A stretch of 64,000 nt of DNA from Streptacidiphilus jiangxiensis (lineage in GTDB: Bacteria; Actinomycetota; Actinomycetes; Streptomycetales; Streptomycetaceae): assembly GCF_900109465.1 (NCBI RefSeq), contig NZ_FOAZ01000016.1, positions 133,628-197,627 of the forward strand. Reading direction: 5' to 3'. The notes beneath the pieces are model-generated. The model was given only the letters and a program-made list of their open reading frames with translations, was not told the DNA's origin and ran no database searches. Position numbers and translations under genes: made by a program. Below, in pieces: positions 8,157 through 16,035 of the stretch; the stretch's first letter is position 1; each line of letters starts with the position of its first letter.

Positions 8157-8193
8157 GGTGGTTCTCCCTTTACTGGGTCGGTACGGACAACGT

Positions 8194-8577
8194 TCAGGAC
8201 GCGGCAGCAGGAGCCGCCGGCGGCGTGCGCAGGCTCAGGTGGGCGCCGAGCAGACGCCACTGGGGACCGCCGGTGAGTATCAGCGTCACCCGGAACGATC
8301 CGTCCGTCGGGCGGCCCTGGTAGCTGCCGGACTGCACCTGTGTGCCGATGACCACGGCGGTGCCCGTGACCTCCCGGATGTCGAAATCCGATGTGAAGGC
8401 GAACTCGGAGTAGTGCAGGCCGTCGGCGAAGCGCCGCAGCCACTGCTCGCGGTCGAGCACGAAGCCGAACGGGCCCACGCCGCGGAACTCCTGGTGCAGC
8501 AGGCCGTCGAGTGCGGCGGCGTCACCGCTGCGCTCGGCTGCCGCCCAGGCGGTGAGCCGCTCCATCAGGGCGCTCAT
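8194..8577 (-). CDS. SnoaL/NTF2-like (DUF4440-type) small protein
   Basis: This 127-residue protein has the cone-fold pattern of SnoaL/DUF4440 proteins: an N-terminal helix (MSALMERLTAWAAAERSGDA), LDGLLHQEFRGVGPFGFVLD, and alternating beta strands ending in WRLLGAHLSLR. Members act as small-molecule isomerases, cyclases or binding proteins. The ATG at 8577 follows an ideal AAGGAGG. It leads an operon with the SDR gene, and a large palindrome separates it from the divergent MarR gene at 8678. A role in detoxifying or converting a MarR ligand is plausible but unproven. Confidence 0.72.
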   Translation of the reverse strand: MSALMERLTAWAAAERSGDAAALDGLLHQEFRGVGPFGFVLDREQWLRRFADGLHYSEFAFTSDFDIREVTGTAVVIGTQVQSGSYQGRPTDGSFRVTLILTGGPQWRLLGAHLSLRTPPAAPAAAS

Positions 8578-8614
8578 GATGTGCCTCCTTGGGTCGGGAC
8601 CCTCTCCGGAAAAC

Positions 8615-8656
8615 ATAGACCTCGAACCCTTCGATGTCAAAGGGTTAGGTGTCTAT
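8615..8656. promoter_or_regulatory. Palindromic MarR operator between the SnoaL/SDR operon and marR
   Basis: ATAGAC (8615-8620) and AACCCTT (8625-8631) are mirrored exactly by AAGGGTT (8640-8646) and GTCTAT (8651-8656), giving a 42-bp dyad with equal 4-bp gaps. Inside it, TCGAA-CCC-TTCGA at 8622-8634 is another perfect palindrome. It sits between divergent start codons at 8577 and 8678, the expected site for the MarR protein to control both directions. Confidence 0.65.
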
Positions 8657-8677
8657 GAATCCTGGTACGCTCCCGGC

Positions 8678-9166
8678 ATGCAGACGCCGCAGCCCACACC
8701 CCCCACGGGCCCGCCGGTCGGGCCGCCGACGCGCCCGCCGACGGGGCTCGCGCTGGGCCGGGCCGCCCGCGTGGTGAGCCGCGCCTTCGACGAGGCCCTG
8801 GAGCAGGCCGGCGGCTCGCTGCCGGTCTGGCTGATCCTGCTCAACCTGAAGATCGGGCGCCCCGGCACCCAACGCGAGCTGGCGCAGGCGGTGGGCCTGC
8901 GCGAGGCCACCCTCACCCACCACCTGAACGCCCTCGACAAACGCGGTCTGATCTCACGTCAGCGCGATCCGGACAACCGCCGCATCCACGTGGTGACCCT
9001 CACCGAGGAGGGTGAGGCCGCGTTCCTGCGGATGCGCGAGGCGTCCATGGCCTTCGATGCGCGGCTCAACGACGGCCTCACCGACGTCGAGCGCGCCCTG
9101 CTGACCGATCTGCTGCGCCGCCTGACGGCCAACGTCGCCACCGAGGGGGAGCCTCCGGTCGAGTGA
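8678..9166 (+). CDS. MarR-family transcriptional regulator
   Basis: This 162-residue regulator has a proline-rich N-terminal tail (PTPPTGPPVGPPTRPPTG) followed by a MarR winged helix. The recognition region reads TQRELAQAVGLREATLTHHL and the wing includes RQRDPDNRRIHVVTLT. The ATG at 8678 is chosen because earlier in-frame codons would run through the operator palindrome. It is divergent from the SnoaL/SDR operon and probably represses both until an aromatic or phenolic ligand is bound; ligand class is a family-level guess. Confidence 0.85.
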   Translation: MQTPQPTPPTGPPVGPPTRPPTGLALGRAARVVSRAFDEALEQAGGSLPVWLILLNLKIGRPGTQRELAQAVGLREATLTHHLNALDKRGLISRQRDPDNRRIHVVTLTEEGEAAFLRMREASMAFDARLNDGLTDVERALLTDLLRRLTANVATEGEPPVE

Positions 9167-9212
9167 CCGCGGCCGGGTCCCGGATGCCCCTCGTGGCCGC
9201 GACGCCTGACCT

Positions 9213-9240
9213 GCATTGTCAACCGATTGGTTGACAATGC
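9213..9240. promoter_or_regulatory. ArsR-operon operator copy 1
   Basis: GCATTGTCAACC at 9213-9224 and GGTTGACAATGC at 9229-9240 form a perfect 12-bp inverted repeat around GATT. Its 14-bp core, CAACCGATTGGTTG, occurs again in reverse orientation 45 bp downstream. It lies 60-90 bp upstream of the ArsR start, so autoregulation is likely. Confidence 0.6.
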
Positions 9241-9260
9241 CGAGGAGCGGCGTAACGTTG

Positions 9261-9282
9261 TTCTCAACCAATCGGTTGAGAA
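9261..9282. promoter_or_regulatory. ArsR-operon operator copy 2
   Basis: TTCTCAACC at 9261-9269 and GGTTGAGAA at 9274-9282 form a perfect 9-bp inverted repeat around AATC. The core is the exact reverse complement of the core of copy 1. It lies just upstream of the ribosome-binding site at about 9290, placed to block initiation. Confidence 0.6.
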
Positions 9283-9300
9283 GGAACCTGGAGGGCAGCG

Positions 9301-9681
9301 GTGGCCGAGGACCAGCTCTCGCGGGCGTTCACCGCGCTCGCCGACCCGACCAGGCGGGACATCGTCGCCCGGCTGTCGCTCGGCGACGCCACGCCCGGCC
9401 AGCTGGCCGAACCCTTCGCCATGTCGCTCCAGGCGGTCTCCAAGCACCTCAAGGTGCTGGAGGAGGCCGGCTTGATCAGCCGGACCCGCGACGCACAACG
9501 CCGCCCGTGCCATCTGGAGACGGCCGTGCTCGACGAGATGACCGCCTGGGTCGACCGCTACCGGCGCAACGCCGAGGAGCGGTTCCGCCGTCTGGACGCC
9601 GTCCTGGCGGCCCTGGCCGAGGACGAAGAGCAGGATCAGGAAGAGACAGCTCAACAGGACGAAGGAGTTGCATCATCATGA
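9301..9681 (+). CDS. ArsR-family winged-helix regulator
   Basis: This 126-residue regulator starts at a GTG preceded by CTGGAGGG. The ArsR winged helix is clear: LSRAFTALADPTRRDIVARL, then the recognition helix in MSLQAVSKHLKVLEEAGLI, and a wing ending RRPCHLETAVL. No CxC metal-binding motif is present, so it belongs to the metal-independent group usually paired with START/AHSA1 proteins. Its stop overlaps the start of such a gene (ATGA), giving a two-gene operon. Two matching palindromes upstream are the likely self-operators. Confidence 0.88.
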   Translation: MAEDQLSRAFTALADPTRRDIVARLSLGDATPGQLAEPFAMSLQAVSKHLKVLEEAGLISRTRDAQRRPCHLETAVLDEMTAWVDRYRRNAEERFRRLDAVLAALAEDEEQDQEETAQQDEGVASS

Positions 9682-10172
9682 CCACCGAGCGTCCGGTCCA
9701 CGAGACCGCCATCGAGGCCGACCCGCAGCTGCCGACCATCCGCATCACCCGCGAGTTCGACGCGCCCGTCGCGGAGGTCTACCGGGCCTGGATCGAGCCC
9801 GAGCTGGTCGGCCAGTGGCTGGGCCCGAAGGACCTCTCCACCAAGTTCGACCACTGGGACCTGCGCACCGGCGGCAGCTACCGCTACCGGCAGCTGCGCG
9901 ACGGCGAGGAGATCGCCGCCTTCTACGGTTCCTTCCACGAGGTGCGCCCGGAGCGGCGCCTCGTCCAGACCTTCACCTACGAGGGCTACCCGGACGGCGT
10001 CGCCCTCGACACCGCCACCTTCGAGGACCTCGGCGGCGGCCGTACCCGGGTCACCATCCTCTCGCTCGTCGACTCGCTGGTCGCCCGCGACATGATCCTG
10101 GCCAGCGGCATGGATCGCGGTGTGACCGAGGGCTTCGAGAAGCTCGACGCGCTGCTCGCCACCCTCGGCTGA
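9678..10172 (+). CDS. SRPBCC/AHSA1-like START-domain protein
   Basis: This 164-residue helix-grip protein shows the AHSA1 family pattern: IRITREFDAPVAEVYRAWIE at the N-terminus, LVGQWLGPK, GGSYRYR, FHEVRPERRLVQTFTYEG and a C-terminal helix (GVTEGFEKLDALLATLG). Such proteins bind hydrophobic ligands in a deep cavity. The ATG overlaps the ArsR stop, with GAAGGAG upstream, so it is translationally coupled. ArsR/AHSA1 pairs are common in actinomycetes; the ligand is unknown. Confidence 0.85.
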   Translation: MTTERPVHETAIEADPQLPTIRITREFDAPVAEVYRAWIEPELVGQWLGPKDLSTKFDHWDLRTGGSYRYRQLRDGEEIAAFYGSFHEVRPERRLVQTFTYEGYPDGVALDTATFEDLGGGRTRVTILSLVDSLVARDMILASGMDRGVTEGFEKLDALLATLG

Positions 10173-10202
10173 CCGTCCTTCCGTGGTTGCGCCGGTGCCC
10201 GC

Positions 10203-11168
10203 TCAGCCGTTCTTGGCCAGGTCGGCGATCGAGGTCAGGTGGTACTTGTCCGCCGTGGCCTTGGTGACCACGATCGCGTCCTTGTCCTGTGCGGAGGACT
10301 GGTCCAGCACGGTGAGCGGCGCCGGCACGACCTTCTGCAGCGCCGCGTAGACGTCGGCCGAGGAGACCGCGGTCGCCTTGGGGTCGAAGTACTGCAGCAG
10401 CACGCCGCTGTACTCCGGGATCAGGTCGATCGAGCCGTCCTTCAGGCCCGGAATGTACGTCTCGCGGCTGCCGATGTTCAGGCGCGTGGTGACCGTCGCA
10501 CCCTGGTCGCGCAGCGCCTCGGCGTAGATCTCGGCGAGCAGCACGTTCTCCTGGAAGTTCGCCGACCCGATCTTGACGGACACTCCCTGGGCCGCCGTGC
10601 CGTGCTTGGCGAGGCCCACCTGGGTGAGCCAGCCCTGGGCGACGGCGGCCGGATCCTGCTTGTCGGTGATGACGTGGACGTTCAGGGTCGTGAGGGTGCT
10701 GGTGTCCAGCGTGTCCGAGACCGCCTTCAGGGTGGAGGTGACCCCCGGGGTCGCCTTCGCCTTGTTGATGAGCGGCAGCACGTTCTGTGCGGCGTAGAGG
10801 TTCTTCGGATCCTGCAGCACGACGAAGCCGTCCGCCTGGATCGACGGGTCGGTGGTGAAGATGTCGCCCGCGTCGATCTGACCGTTCTTCAGCGCGTTGA
10901 CGGTCAGTGGACCGCCGGCGTCCAGGGTCTTGTAGGAGCCGAACGTCACGCCGTAGACCCGCTCGAGACCGGGGATGCCGTCGGGTCGGGTCTTGAACTC
11001 CGGCGAGCCGCCGAGCACCAGCTTCGCGGCGATGGTCGAGCCGCCGCCCGAGGGGGAGGCGCCGCCGCTCGTGGAGAGTCCGTTGGCGCCACTGCTGCCA
11101 CTGCTGCCGCAGGCGGCCAGCGCCACCGCGCAGGCTGCGACGAGCGCGGAGGTGAGGGCCTTCTTCAT
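10203..11168 (-). CDS. OpuC-type osmoprotectant-binding lipoprotein, apparently circularly permuted
   Basis: This 321-residue lipoprotein has a signal peptide with lipobox LAAC (Cys20) and a Gly/Ser linker to about residue 45. The binding domain is in swapped order. Residues 46-185 (LVLGGSPEFKTRPDG, VYGVTF, DIFTTDPSI, VLQDPKNLY, WLTQVG) match what is normally the second half of OpuAC/OsmX domains. Residues 196-321 (VKIGSANFQENVLLAEIYAE, LNIGSRETYIPGLKDG, LIPEYSGVLLQYFD, ending LTSIADLAKNG) match the normal first half. The ends fit a cut at the usual SIADLAK/KLVLGGSPEF junction. It is the last gene of a quaternary-amine ABC operon, and presumably binds glycine betaine or a relative outside the membrane. 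Confidence 0.85.
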   Translation of the reverse strand: MKKALTSALVAACAVALAACGSSGSSGANGLSTSGGASPSGGGSTIAAKLVLGGSPEFKTRPDGIPGLERVYGVTFGSYKTLDAGGPLTVNALKNGQIDAGDIFTTDPSIQADGFVVLQDPKNLYAAQNVLPLINKAKATPGVTSTLKAVSDTLDTSTLTTLNVHVITDKQDPAAVAQGWLTQVGLAKHGTAAQGVSVKIGSANFQENVLLAEIYAEALRDQGATVTTRLNIGSRETYIPGLKDGSIDLIPEYSGVLLQYFDPKATAVSSADVYAALQKVVPAPLTVLDQSSAQDKDAIVVTKATADKYHLTSIADLAKNG

Positions 11169-11244
11169 GCTTTCTCCTGGTGAGTGAGGGATCCGGTGCA
11201 GGATCCGGTGAGTGGCGGGAGCGTCCGAGGGAACAGGGGCGGCC

Positions 11245-12042
11245 TCAGGCCGTGTGGGGGCTGGGCGGGGTCTCGGCGGTGACCGGCGGGCCATCCGCCG
11301 CGCCGCCGCCCTCGCCCCGCAGGTCGCCGCCGCCCGGCCCGTCCGCCGCCTCCGAGGTGCGACCGCGTGGAAAGCGGCCGGAGACGCCACGCGAGACCGT
11401 GTAGCGCTGGGCGAGCGCCAGCACGAGGTCGGCGGCGACCGCGAGCAGCGCGACCAGCACCGCCCCCGCGTTGCGCTCGGCGTAGTTCTGGCTGGCCTGG
11501 CCGTCGTAGACGAACCGGCCGAGTCCGCCGAGGCCCAGATAGGCGGCGACCGTGGCGGTCGCGATGACCTGGAGCGTCGCACTGCGCAGGCCGGAGAAGA
11601 CGAGCGGCAGCGCGTTGGGCAGTTCGACCCGGCGCACCACCTGGCTGCCGCGCATGCCCATCGCGGCCGCGGCGTCCCGCACGTCCGGCGCCACGTTCTC
11701 GACGCCGGAGACCGTCCCGGCCAGGATCGGCGGGATCGCCAGCAGCACCAGCACGATCTCCGTCGGCAGCAGGTAGACGGTGTCGCCCTTCCCGTGGATG
11801 TGTGGCGCGAGCATCACGTACAGCAGGATCAGCAGGCCGACGACGGGCAGCGCGCGCATCGCGTTGGCGACGGTGACCAGCCACCGCCCGCGGCCGGTGT
11901 GCCCGATGAGCAGGCCGACGGGCAGCGCCAGCGCGACGGCGATCACCAGCGCGATGATCGAGTACTGCAGGTGCGCGCGGAGCTGGTCGAGGATGCCGCC
12001 GGGTGCCGTCCAGTTGCCGGGGTCGTTGAGCCACTGGATCAC
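11245..12042 (-). CDS. Osmoprotectant (OpuC/ProW-type) ABC transporter permease
   Basis: This 265-residue permease has about six membrane segments. The MetI-type permease signature is seen around ENVAPDVRDAAAAMGMRGSQ and ELPNALPLVFSGLRSATLQV, which contains the EAA loop that docks on the ATPase. The GTG start overlaps the upstream permease stop by 4 bp. The C-terminal ~35 residues are low-complexity (Gly/Ala/Pro/Glu) and probably cytoplasmic. It pairs with the permease encoded at 12039 to form the transport channel. Confidence 0.88.
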   Translation of the reverse strand: MIQWLNDPGNWTAPGGILDQLRAHLQYSIIALVIAVALALPVGLLIGHTGRGRWLVTVANAMRALPVVGLLILLYVMLAPHIHGKGDTVYLLPTEIVLVLLAIPPILAGTVSGVENVAPDVRDAAAAMGMRGSQVVRRVELPNALPLVFSGLRSATLQVIATATVAAYLGLGGLGRFVYDGQASQNYAERNAGAVLVALLAVAADLVLALAQRYTVSRGVSGRFPRGRTSEAADGPGGGDLRGEGGGAADGPPVTAETPPSPHTA

Positions 12043-12737
12043 GAGCCGCTCACCGCCCGGCGCCAGGGGGTGGCGAGCCAGGTGGCGCCGACCACGAACA
12101 GGTCGAACGCCAGCGCCAGCAGCACGCACAGCACGATGCCGAGGGTGATCGGCGGGTAGTACGGACTGCCGACGGAGAGCTGGAAGCCGGTGGTGAAGAG
12201 CTGCCCGAGGTTGGGGACACCGATGGTCCCGGCGACCGCCACCAGACTCACGTTGGCCACGACCGCGACCCGGACGCCGGCCGCGATCACCGGCACCGCG
12301 AGCGGCAGCTCCACCTTGAGCAGCCGTTGACGTCGGGTCAGCCCCATCGCCGTCGCGGCCTGCGCGACGTCCGCCGACACCGCACCCAGCCCGTCGGCCA
12401 CGACGCGGACCAGCAGGGCGACGGTGTAGACGGTGAGGGCGACCGCCACGTTGATCGGGTCGAGGATCTGGGTGCCGATGATGGACGGGATGGAGACGAA
12501 CAGGGCGATCGAGGGGATGGTGTACAGCAGCCCTGCCGCGGTGACCAGCGGCGGGTAGGCCCACCGGTAGCGGTGCGCCAGCCAGCCCAGCGGCAGCGCG
12601 ACCAGCAGGCCCACGACCACCGGGACCGCGGAGAGCCAGGCGTGGTAGCCCAGCCAGTTCAGTACCTCGTCCTGGTGCTGGCGGAAGTAGTCGAACATGC
12701 CGAACGGGGAGGAGTCGACGGCGAGCAGACGCATCAC
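12039..12737 (-). CDS. Osmoprotectant (OpuC/ProW-type) ABC transporter permease
   Basis: This 232-residue permease has six predicted membrane segments and an EAA-type loop at DVAQAATAMGLTRRQRLLKV followed by ELPLAVPVIAAGVRVA. The start is GTG at 12737, overlapping the ATPase stop (GTGA); the next codon, ATG at 12734, is an equally acceptable start. It is the first of two adjacent permeases in the operon, an OpuCB/OpuCD-like pair that makes a heterodimeric channel. Confidence 0.88.
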   Translation of the reverse strand: MMRLLAVDSSPFGMFDYFRQHQDEVLNWLGYHAWLSAVPVVVGLLVALPLGWLAHRYRWAYPPLVTAAGLLYTIPSIALFVSIPSIIGTQILDPINVAVALTVYTVALLVRVVADGLGAVSADVAQAATAMGLTRRQRLLKVELPLAVPVIAAGVRVAVVANVSLVAVAGTIGVPNLGQLFTTGFQLSVGSPYYPPITLGIVLCVLLALAFDLFVVGATWLATPWRRAVSGS

Positions 12738-13879
12738 GACTCCCCACCCTGGGTCGAACGCTCGCCGGCCGCGCGTTGCTGTTCGATCCGGGCCAGGACC
12801 TCGGACGCGGTCACCGTGCCGAGCAGGCGGCCCGAGTCGTCGACGATCACGCCCCGGCCGCTGGGGGAGGAGAGCGCGGCGTCGAGTGCCTCGCGCAGTG
12901 TGGCGTTCTCCGAGGCGAGCGTGCCGCCCAGGTTGAGCTGCGCCTCCGTGACCGGCTCGGCGGGGGTGGACGGCGGCGGGTCCGCGTCGGCCTCGGCGCG
13001 CAGCCAGCCCTGGGGGCGCTGCGCCGCGTCCGTCACCAGCACCCAGCCGCCCTCGGCGGCGTCGCGTGCCTCGCCCGACGCGGCGCCGAGGGCGATCACC
13101 TGCTCCTGACGGACCGGCAGCCGGCCGGCCCCGGCGAAGCCGAGCGCCCGGTAGCCGCGGTCGCGTCCGACGAAGCCGGCGACGAAGGTGTCGGCGGGCT
13201 CCGAGAGCAGCTCGGCGGGCGGCGCCAGCTGCGCCAGCCTGCCCCCCACCTGCAGCACCGCGACCTGGTCGCCGAGCTTGATGGCCTCGTCGATGTCGTG
13301 GGTGACGAAGACGATCGTCTTGCCGAGCTCGCCCTGCAGGTTCAGGAACTCGTTCTGCAGCTGCGCCCGCACCACCGGGTCGACGGCGCTGAACGGCTCG
13401 TCCATCAGCATCACCGGCGGGTCCGCCGCGAGCGCGCGGGCGACACCGACGCGCTGCTGCTGTCCGCCGGAGAGCTGGGCCGGGTAGCGCTTGGCGAAGT
13501 GCGGCGGCAGCCCGACCCGCTCCATCAGTTCCAACGCCCGGCGCCGCGCCCGTTTCCTGTCGTGGCCGAGCAGCTCGGGCACGGTGGTGATGTTGTCCAG
13601 GACGGTCCGGTGCGGGAAGAGCCCGGCATGCTGGATGACATAGCCGATGCCGCGGCGCAGCTGGTGGGTGGGGACGGTGGCGGTGTCGCGGTCGTCCAGC
13701 CAGATGCGGCCGTCGGTCGGCTCGATCATCCGGTTGATCATGCGCAGGCTGGTGGTCTTGCCGCAGCCCGACGGCCCGACCAGGACGGTGATCGCGCCGG
13801 ACGGGGCGACCAGGTCGAGTCGGTCGACGGCGACGGTGCCGTCGGGGTACTTCTTACTGACGGACTCGAACCGGATCAC
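12734..13879 (-). CDS. Osmoprotectant ABC transporter ATPase with C-terminal CBS region
   Basis: This 381-residue ATPase has Walker A GPSGCGKTT, the signature LSGGQQQRVGVARAL, Walker B VMLMDEPF and an H-loop in FVTHDIDEAIKLGD. The C-terminal ~120 residues carry CBS-like segments (WVLVTDAAQRPQGWL; TLREALDAALSSPSGRGVIV; GRLLGTVTASEVL), which in OpuA/OpuC transporters sense ionic strength or nucleotides. The GTG at 13879 fits the usual family start (VIRFESVSKKYPDGT); an ATG at 13924 would add 15 residues. It leads the four-gene operon with two permeases and the binding protein. Confidence 0.9.
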   Translation of the reverse strand: MIRFESVSKKYPDGTVAVDRLDLVAPSGAITVLVGPSGCGKTTSLRMINRMIEPTDGRIWLDDRDTATVPTHQLRRGIGYVIQHAGLFPHRTVLDNITTVPELLGHDRKRARRRALELMERVGLPPHFAKRYPAQLSGGQQQRVGVARALAADPPVMLMDEPFSAVDPVVRAQLQNEFLNLQGELGKTIVFVTHDIDEAIKLGDQVAVLQVGGRLAQLAPPAELLSEPADTFVAGFVGRDRGYRALGFAGAGRLPVRQEQVIALGAASGEARDAAEGGWVLVTDAAQRPQGWLRAEADADPPPSTPAEPVTEAQLNLGGTLASENATLREALDAALSSPSGRGVIVDDSGRLLGTVTASEVLARIEQQRAAGERSTQGGES

Positions 13880-14181
13880 GAGGCCGCGACCCCCCTTTCG
13901 GCCGGAGACAGGTGCGGACACCATCGAACTGTCCGCGACGGCGCGGGGGCGGGCGACGCGCTCGAAGGCGTAGGCCGAACGGGTGAAGCAAAGGGCCGAA
14001 AATCGAGTGAGCGTGGCGTTCGGTGTGCGGCAGGACGACGCCGCGTGGATCCACCCCACCTGCCAGGTCGCCTTCTCCGTCGCCGCGAACCCCTCCCTCC
14101 CCGGCTCCGTGATGCGCGCCCGCCTGGGGTGAGGCGGCGGCCGGCCGGGGCGCTGTCAGTGGGGACGTGTTCAATGCCGTC
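13880..14181. other. Intergenic region upstream of the ABC operon
   Basis: These 302 bp separate the divergent ABC operon and the hypothetical gene at 14182. They presumably hold both promoters. I could not pick out a convincing promoter, riboswitch or palindrome, and the open frames here do not resemble proteins. Confidence 0.4.
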
Positions 14182-14841
14182 ATGACCGTTCACGACCTGG
14201 TGACCGCCCTCCCCGAACCCGACGTCCTGCGTGCGCGCTGTCAGGCGCTCGCGCTCCTCGACGTCGTGATCGACGGCTACGCCGAGACGTACGACTTCGT
14301 CCCGGAGTGGGGCGGCTCCGGCGTGCAGGTGGCCACGATGGACAACGGCTCGGGGGATCTGTTCCGCATAGCCTTCGATCCGGCCGGGGTCTTCCTCTAC
14401 GGCTTCGACCACGAGTGCGCCGCCACTCCGTGGCGCGACTGGCCACGCGCCCACTGGCCGGGCCTGCTCGACGGTCTGCCGGCCTCGCTGGCCCACTATC
14501 CCGCCGAGCCGGCGTTCCGCTTCGAGGACTTCTTCGACGCGACGGTCTGCGTGTGGCGTGAGGCGGGAGCACCCGCATGGCAGTGCGGGCCGGTGACGTT
14601 CGAGCCGGGTGAGACCGACGGCGCCGACTGGCTCTTCGAGCTGCTCGTCGACGGCGGCACGGATGCCGCCTGCTCGTACGTCGAGGACTACTACGAGCGC
14701 CCGGCCGACAGAGCCGCGGTTTCCGCGCTGCTGGCGCGAGCGCCGCTGACCCGGGCGACGGTCGGCGCGCTCAACCCGGAGGCGGACTTCGAGGCCGTGG
14801 CGGCGCGGGCGCGTGCGCTCGGGTACGAGACGGTGAACTGA
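14182..14841 (+). CDS. Hypothetical soluble protein
   Basis: This acidic 219-residue protein has no signal peptide or membrane segment. The composition is rich in Trp, Phe and Asp (GFDHECAATPWRDWPRAHWP, FRFEDFFDATVCVWREAG), and a gene for it is supported by strong codon bias. I do not recognise a family with certainty. The ATG at 14182 is preferred, and a GTG at 14167 would add five residues. It lies between the ABC operon and a TetR gene with no overlap to either, so context gives no function. Confidence 0.6.
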   Translation: MTVHDLVTALPEPDVLRARCQALALLDVVIDGYAETYDFVPEWGGSGVQVATMDNGSGDLFRIAFDPAGVFLYGFDHECAATPWRDWPRAHWPGLLDGLPASLAHYPAEPAFRFEDFFDATVCVWREAGAPAWQCGPVTFEPGETDGADWLFELLVDGGTDAACSYVEDYYERPADRAAVSALLARAPLTRATVGALNPEADFEAVAARARALGYETVN

Positions 14842-14872
14842 CGGGTACGGGGCGCGGCGGTAGATTTCGCGG

Positions 14873-15502
14873 GTGGAAACCGAGCGAGTGCGGACGCTGC
14901 CGCGTGGACATCACCACCTGAGCCGGGAGGAGGTCGGCGCGGCGCAGCGGGCGCGGCTGTTGGCGGCGATGGTGGCCGTGGTGGCCGAGCAGGGGTACGG
15001 CGTGGCGACGGTCGGTGCCGTGCTCAAGCGGGCGCGGATCTCCCGGCAGACGTTCTACGAGCACTTCGCCAACAAGGAGGAGTGCTTTCTCGCGGCGTTC
15101 GACCATTCCGCCGACCTGTTCATCGCGCGCATCGAGGCTGCGTTCGGTGCGGTGGACGATCCGGTGCTGGTGCGGCTGGAGCGCGTCATGGACGCCTACC
15201 TCGGTGTGCTGGAGGCGTCTCCCGCCTCGGCGCGGGTGTTCCTGATCGAGGTCTACGGCGCGGGCTACGGCGCGGTGGAGCGGCGGATGGCGCGTCAGGA
15301 GCGGTTCGCGATGCTCGTGGCGGACGCCATCGAGGCGGGTGGCCAGTGGCGGTCCGGCCTGGAGCCGCGCTTCATCGGGCGCACGATCCTCGGCGCGGTG
15401 AGCGCCCTGGTGACGGCCCGGATCGAGGCCGACGACATCGCCGGCCTGACCGACCTGCGCCCCTCGATCTCGGAGTTCGTCCGAGCCCTGCTGGAGCCCT
15501 GA
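14873..15502 (+). CDS. TetR-family transcriptional regulator
   Basis: This 209-residue regulator has a canonical TetR helix-turn-helix: QRARLLAAMVAVVAEQGY, then VGAVLKRARISRQTFYEHFA and NKEECFLAAFDH. The C-terminal ligand domain is helical and unassignable. The start is a GTG at 14873. A GTG two bases after its stop begins the next gene, so the pair is probably co-transcribed, although the downstream product is of unknown type. Confidence 0.85.
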   Translation: METERVRTLPRGHHHLSREEVGAAQRARLLAAMVAVVAEQGYGVATVGAVLKRARISRQTFYEHFANKEECFLAAFDHSADLFIARIEAAFGAVDDPVLVRLERVMDAYLGVLEASPASARVFLIEVYGAGYGAVERRMARQERFAMLVADAIEAGGQWRSGLEPRFIGRTILGAVSALVTARIEADDIAGLTDLRPSISEFVRALLEP

Positions 15503-15504
15503 CC

Positions 15505-16035
15505 GTGCATCTGGGCATCTCCGGTTTCGAACCGGTCTACGAGGTGGGACTCGACGCGGTCCGGCGAGCGCACGGCTCACGCCTGGCCGCCCTCGTCGGG
15601 CGCCGACTGACGGGCTTCGCCGTGGTCCGCTTCGTGGAGGACGGGGACTGGTACGCCGACTGCCCCGTGGTGCTCGACTTCGACGGCGTCCGGGTGGAGA
15701 TCTGCCACTCCCAGCTCGACCTGCTCTCGATCGGCTGGGACACGATCGACGTCGCAGCCGGCCTCGTCGGGTGGGAGTGGTTCGAGCTCACGCCCGAGTG
15801 GTCCCGCTGCGACGCTCGCCTCGAGCCTTTCGTCGGGCGGGAATTGCGTGAGACGACGCTGCTCGACTGGCGCCCGGCCGATCGTCGTGACCTGGCTGCC
15901 GGGACGGTGGCGGTGGAGTTCGCCTTCGGCGACGAGGAAGGCGACGGCTTCAGAATCCTCAACGGCCTGGACGAGAACCGCATCGAGACCGGGGTCGCCC
16001 CGCCGGAGTACGTGCGTCACCCGCTCACACGCTGA
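15505..16035 (+). CDS. Hypothetical protein, co-transcribed with TetR
   Basis: This 176-residue acidic protein lacks signal peptide and membrane helices. It is rich in beta-type segments (FAVVRFVEDGDWYADCPVVL, VRVEICHSQLDLLSIGWDTI, GTVAVEFAFGDEEGDGFRIL). Similar small proteins occur in streptomycetes but I cannot name the family. The GTG start follows the TetR stop by two bases. Its last 11 bp overlap the convergent methyltransferase gene. Confidence 0.6.
   Translation: MHLGISGFEPVYEVGLDAVRRAHGSRLAALVGRRLTGFAVVRFVEDGDWYADCPVVLDFDGVRVEICHSQLDLLSIGWDTIDVAAGLVGWEWFELTPEWSRCDARLEPFVGRELRETTLLDWRPADRRDLAAGTVAVEFAFGDEEGDGFRILNGLDENRIETGVAPPEYVRHPLTR

Noticed and set aside
13880-14181. Possible riboswitch upstream of the osmoprotectant operon
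   Set aside because: I found no conserved pairing or motif of a known riboswitch class in this 302-bp gap.
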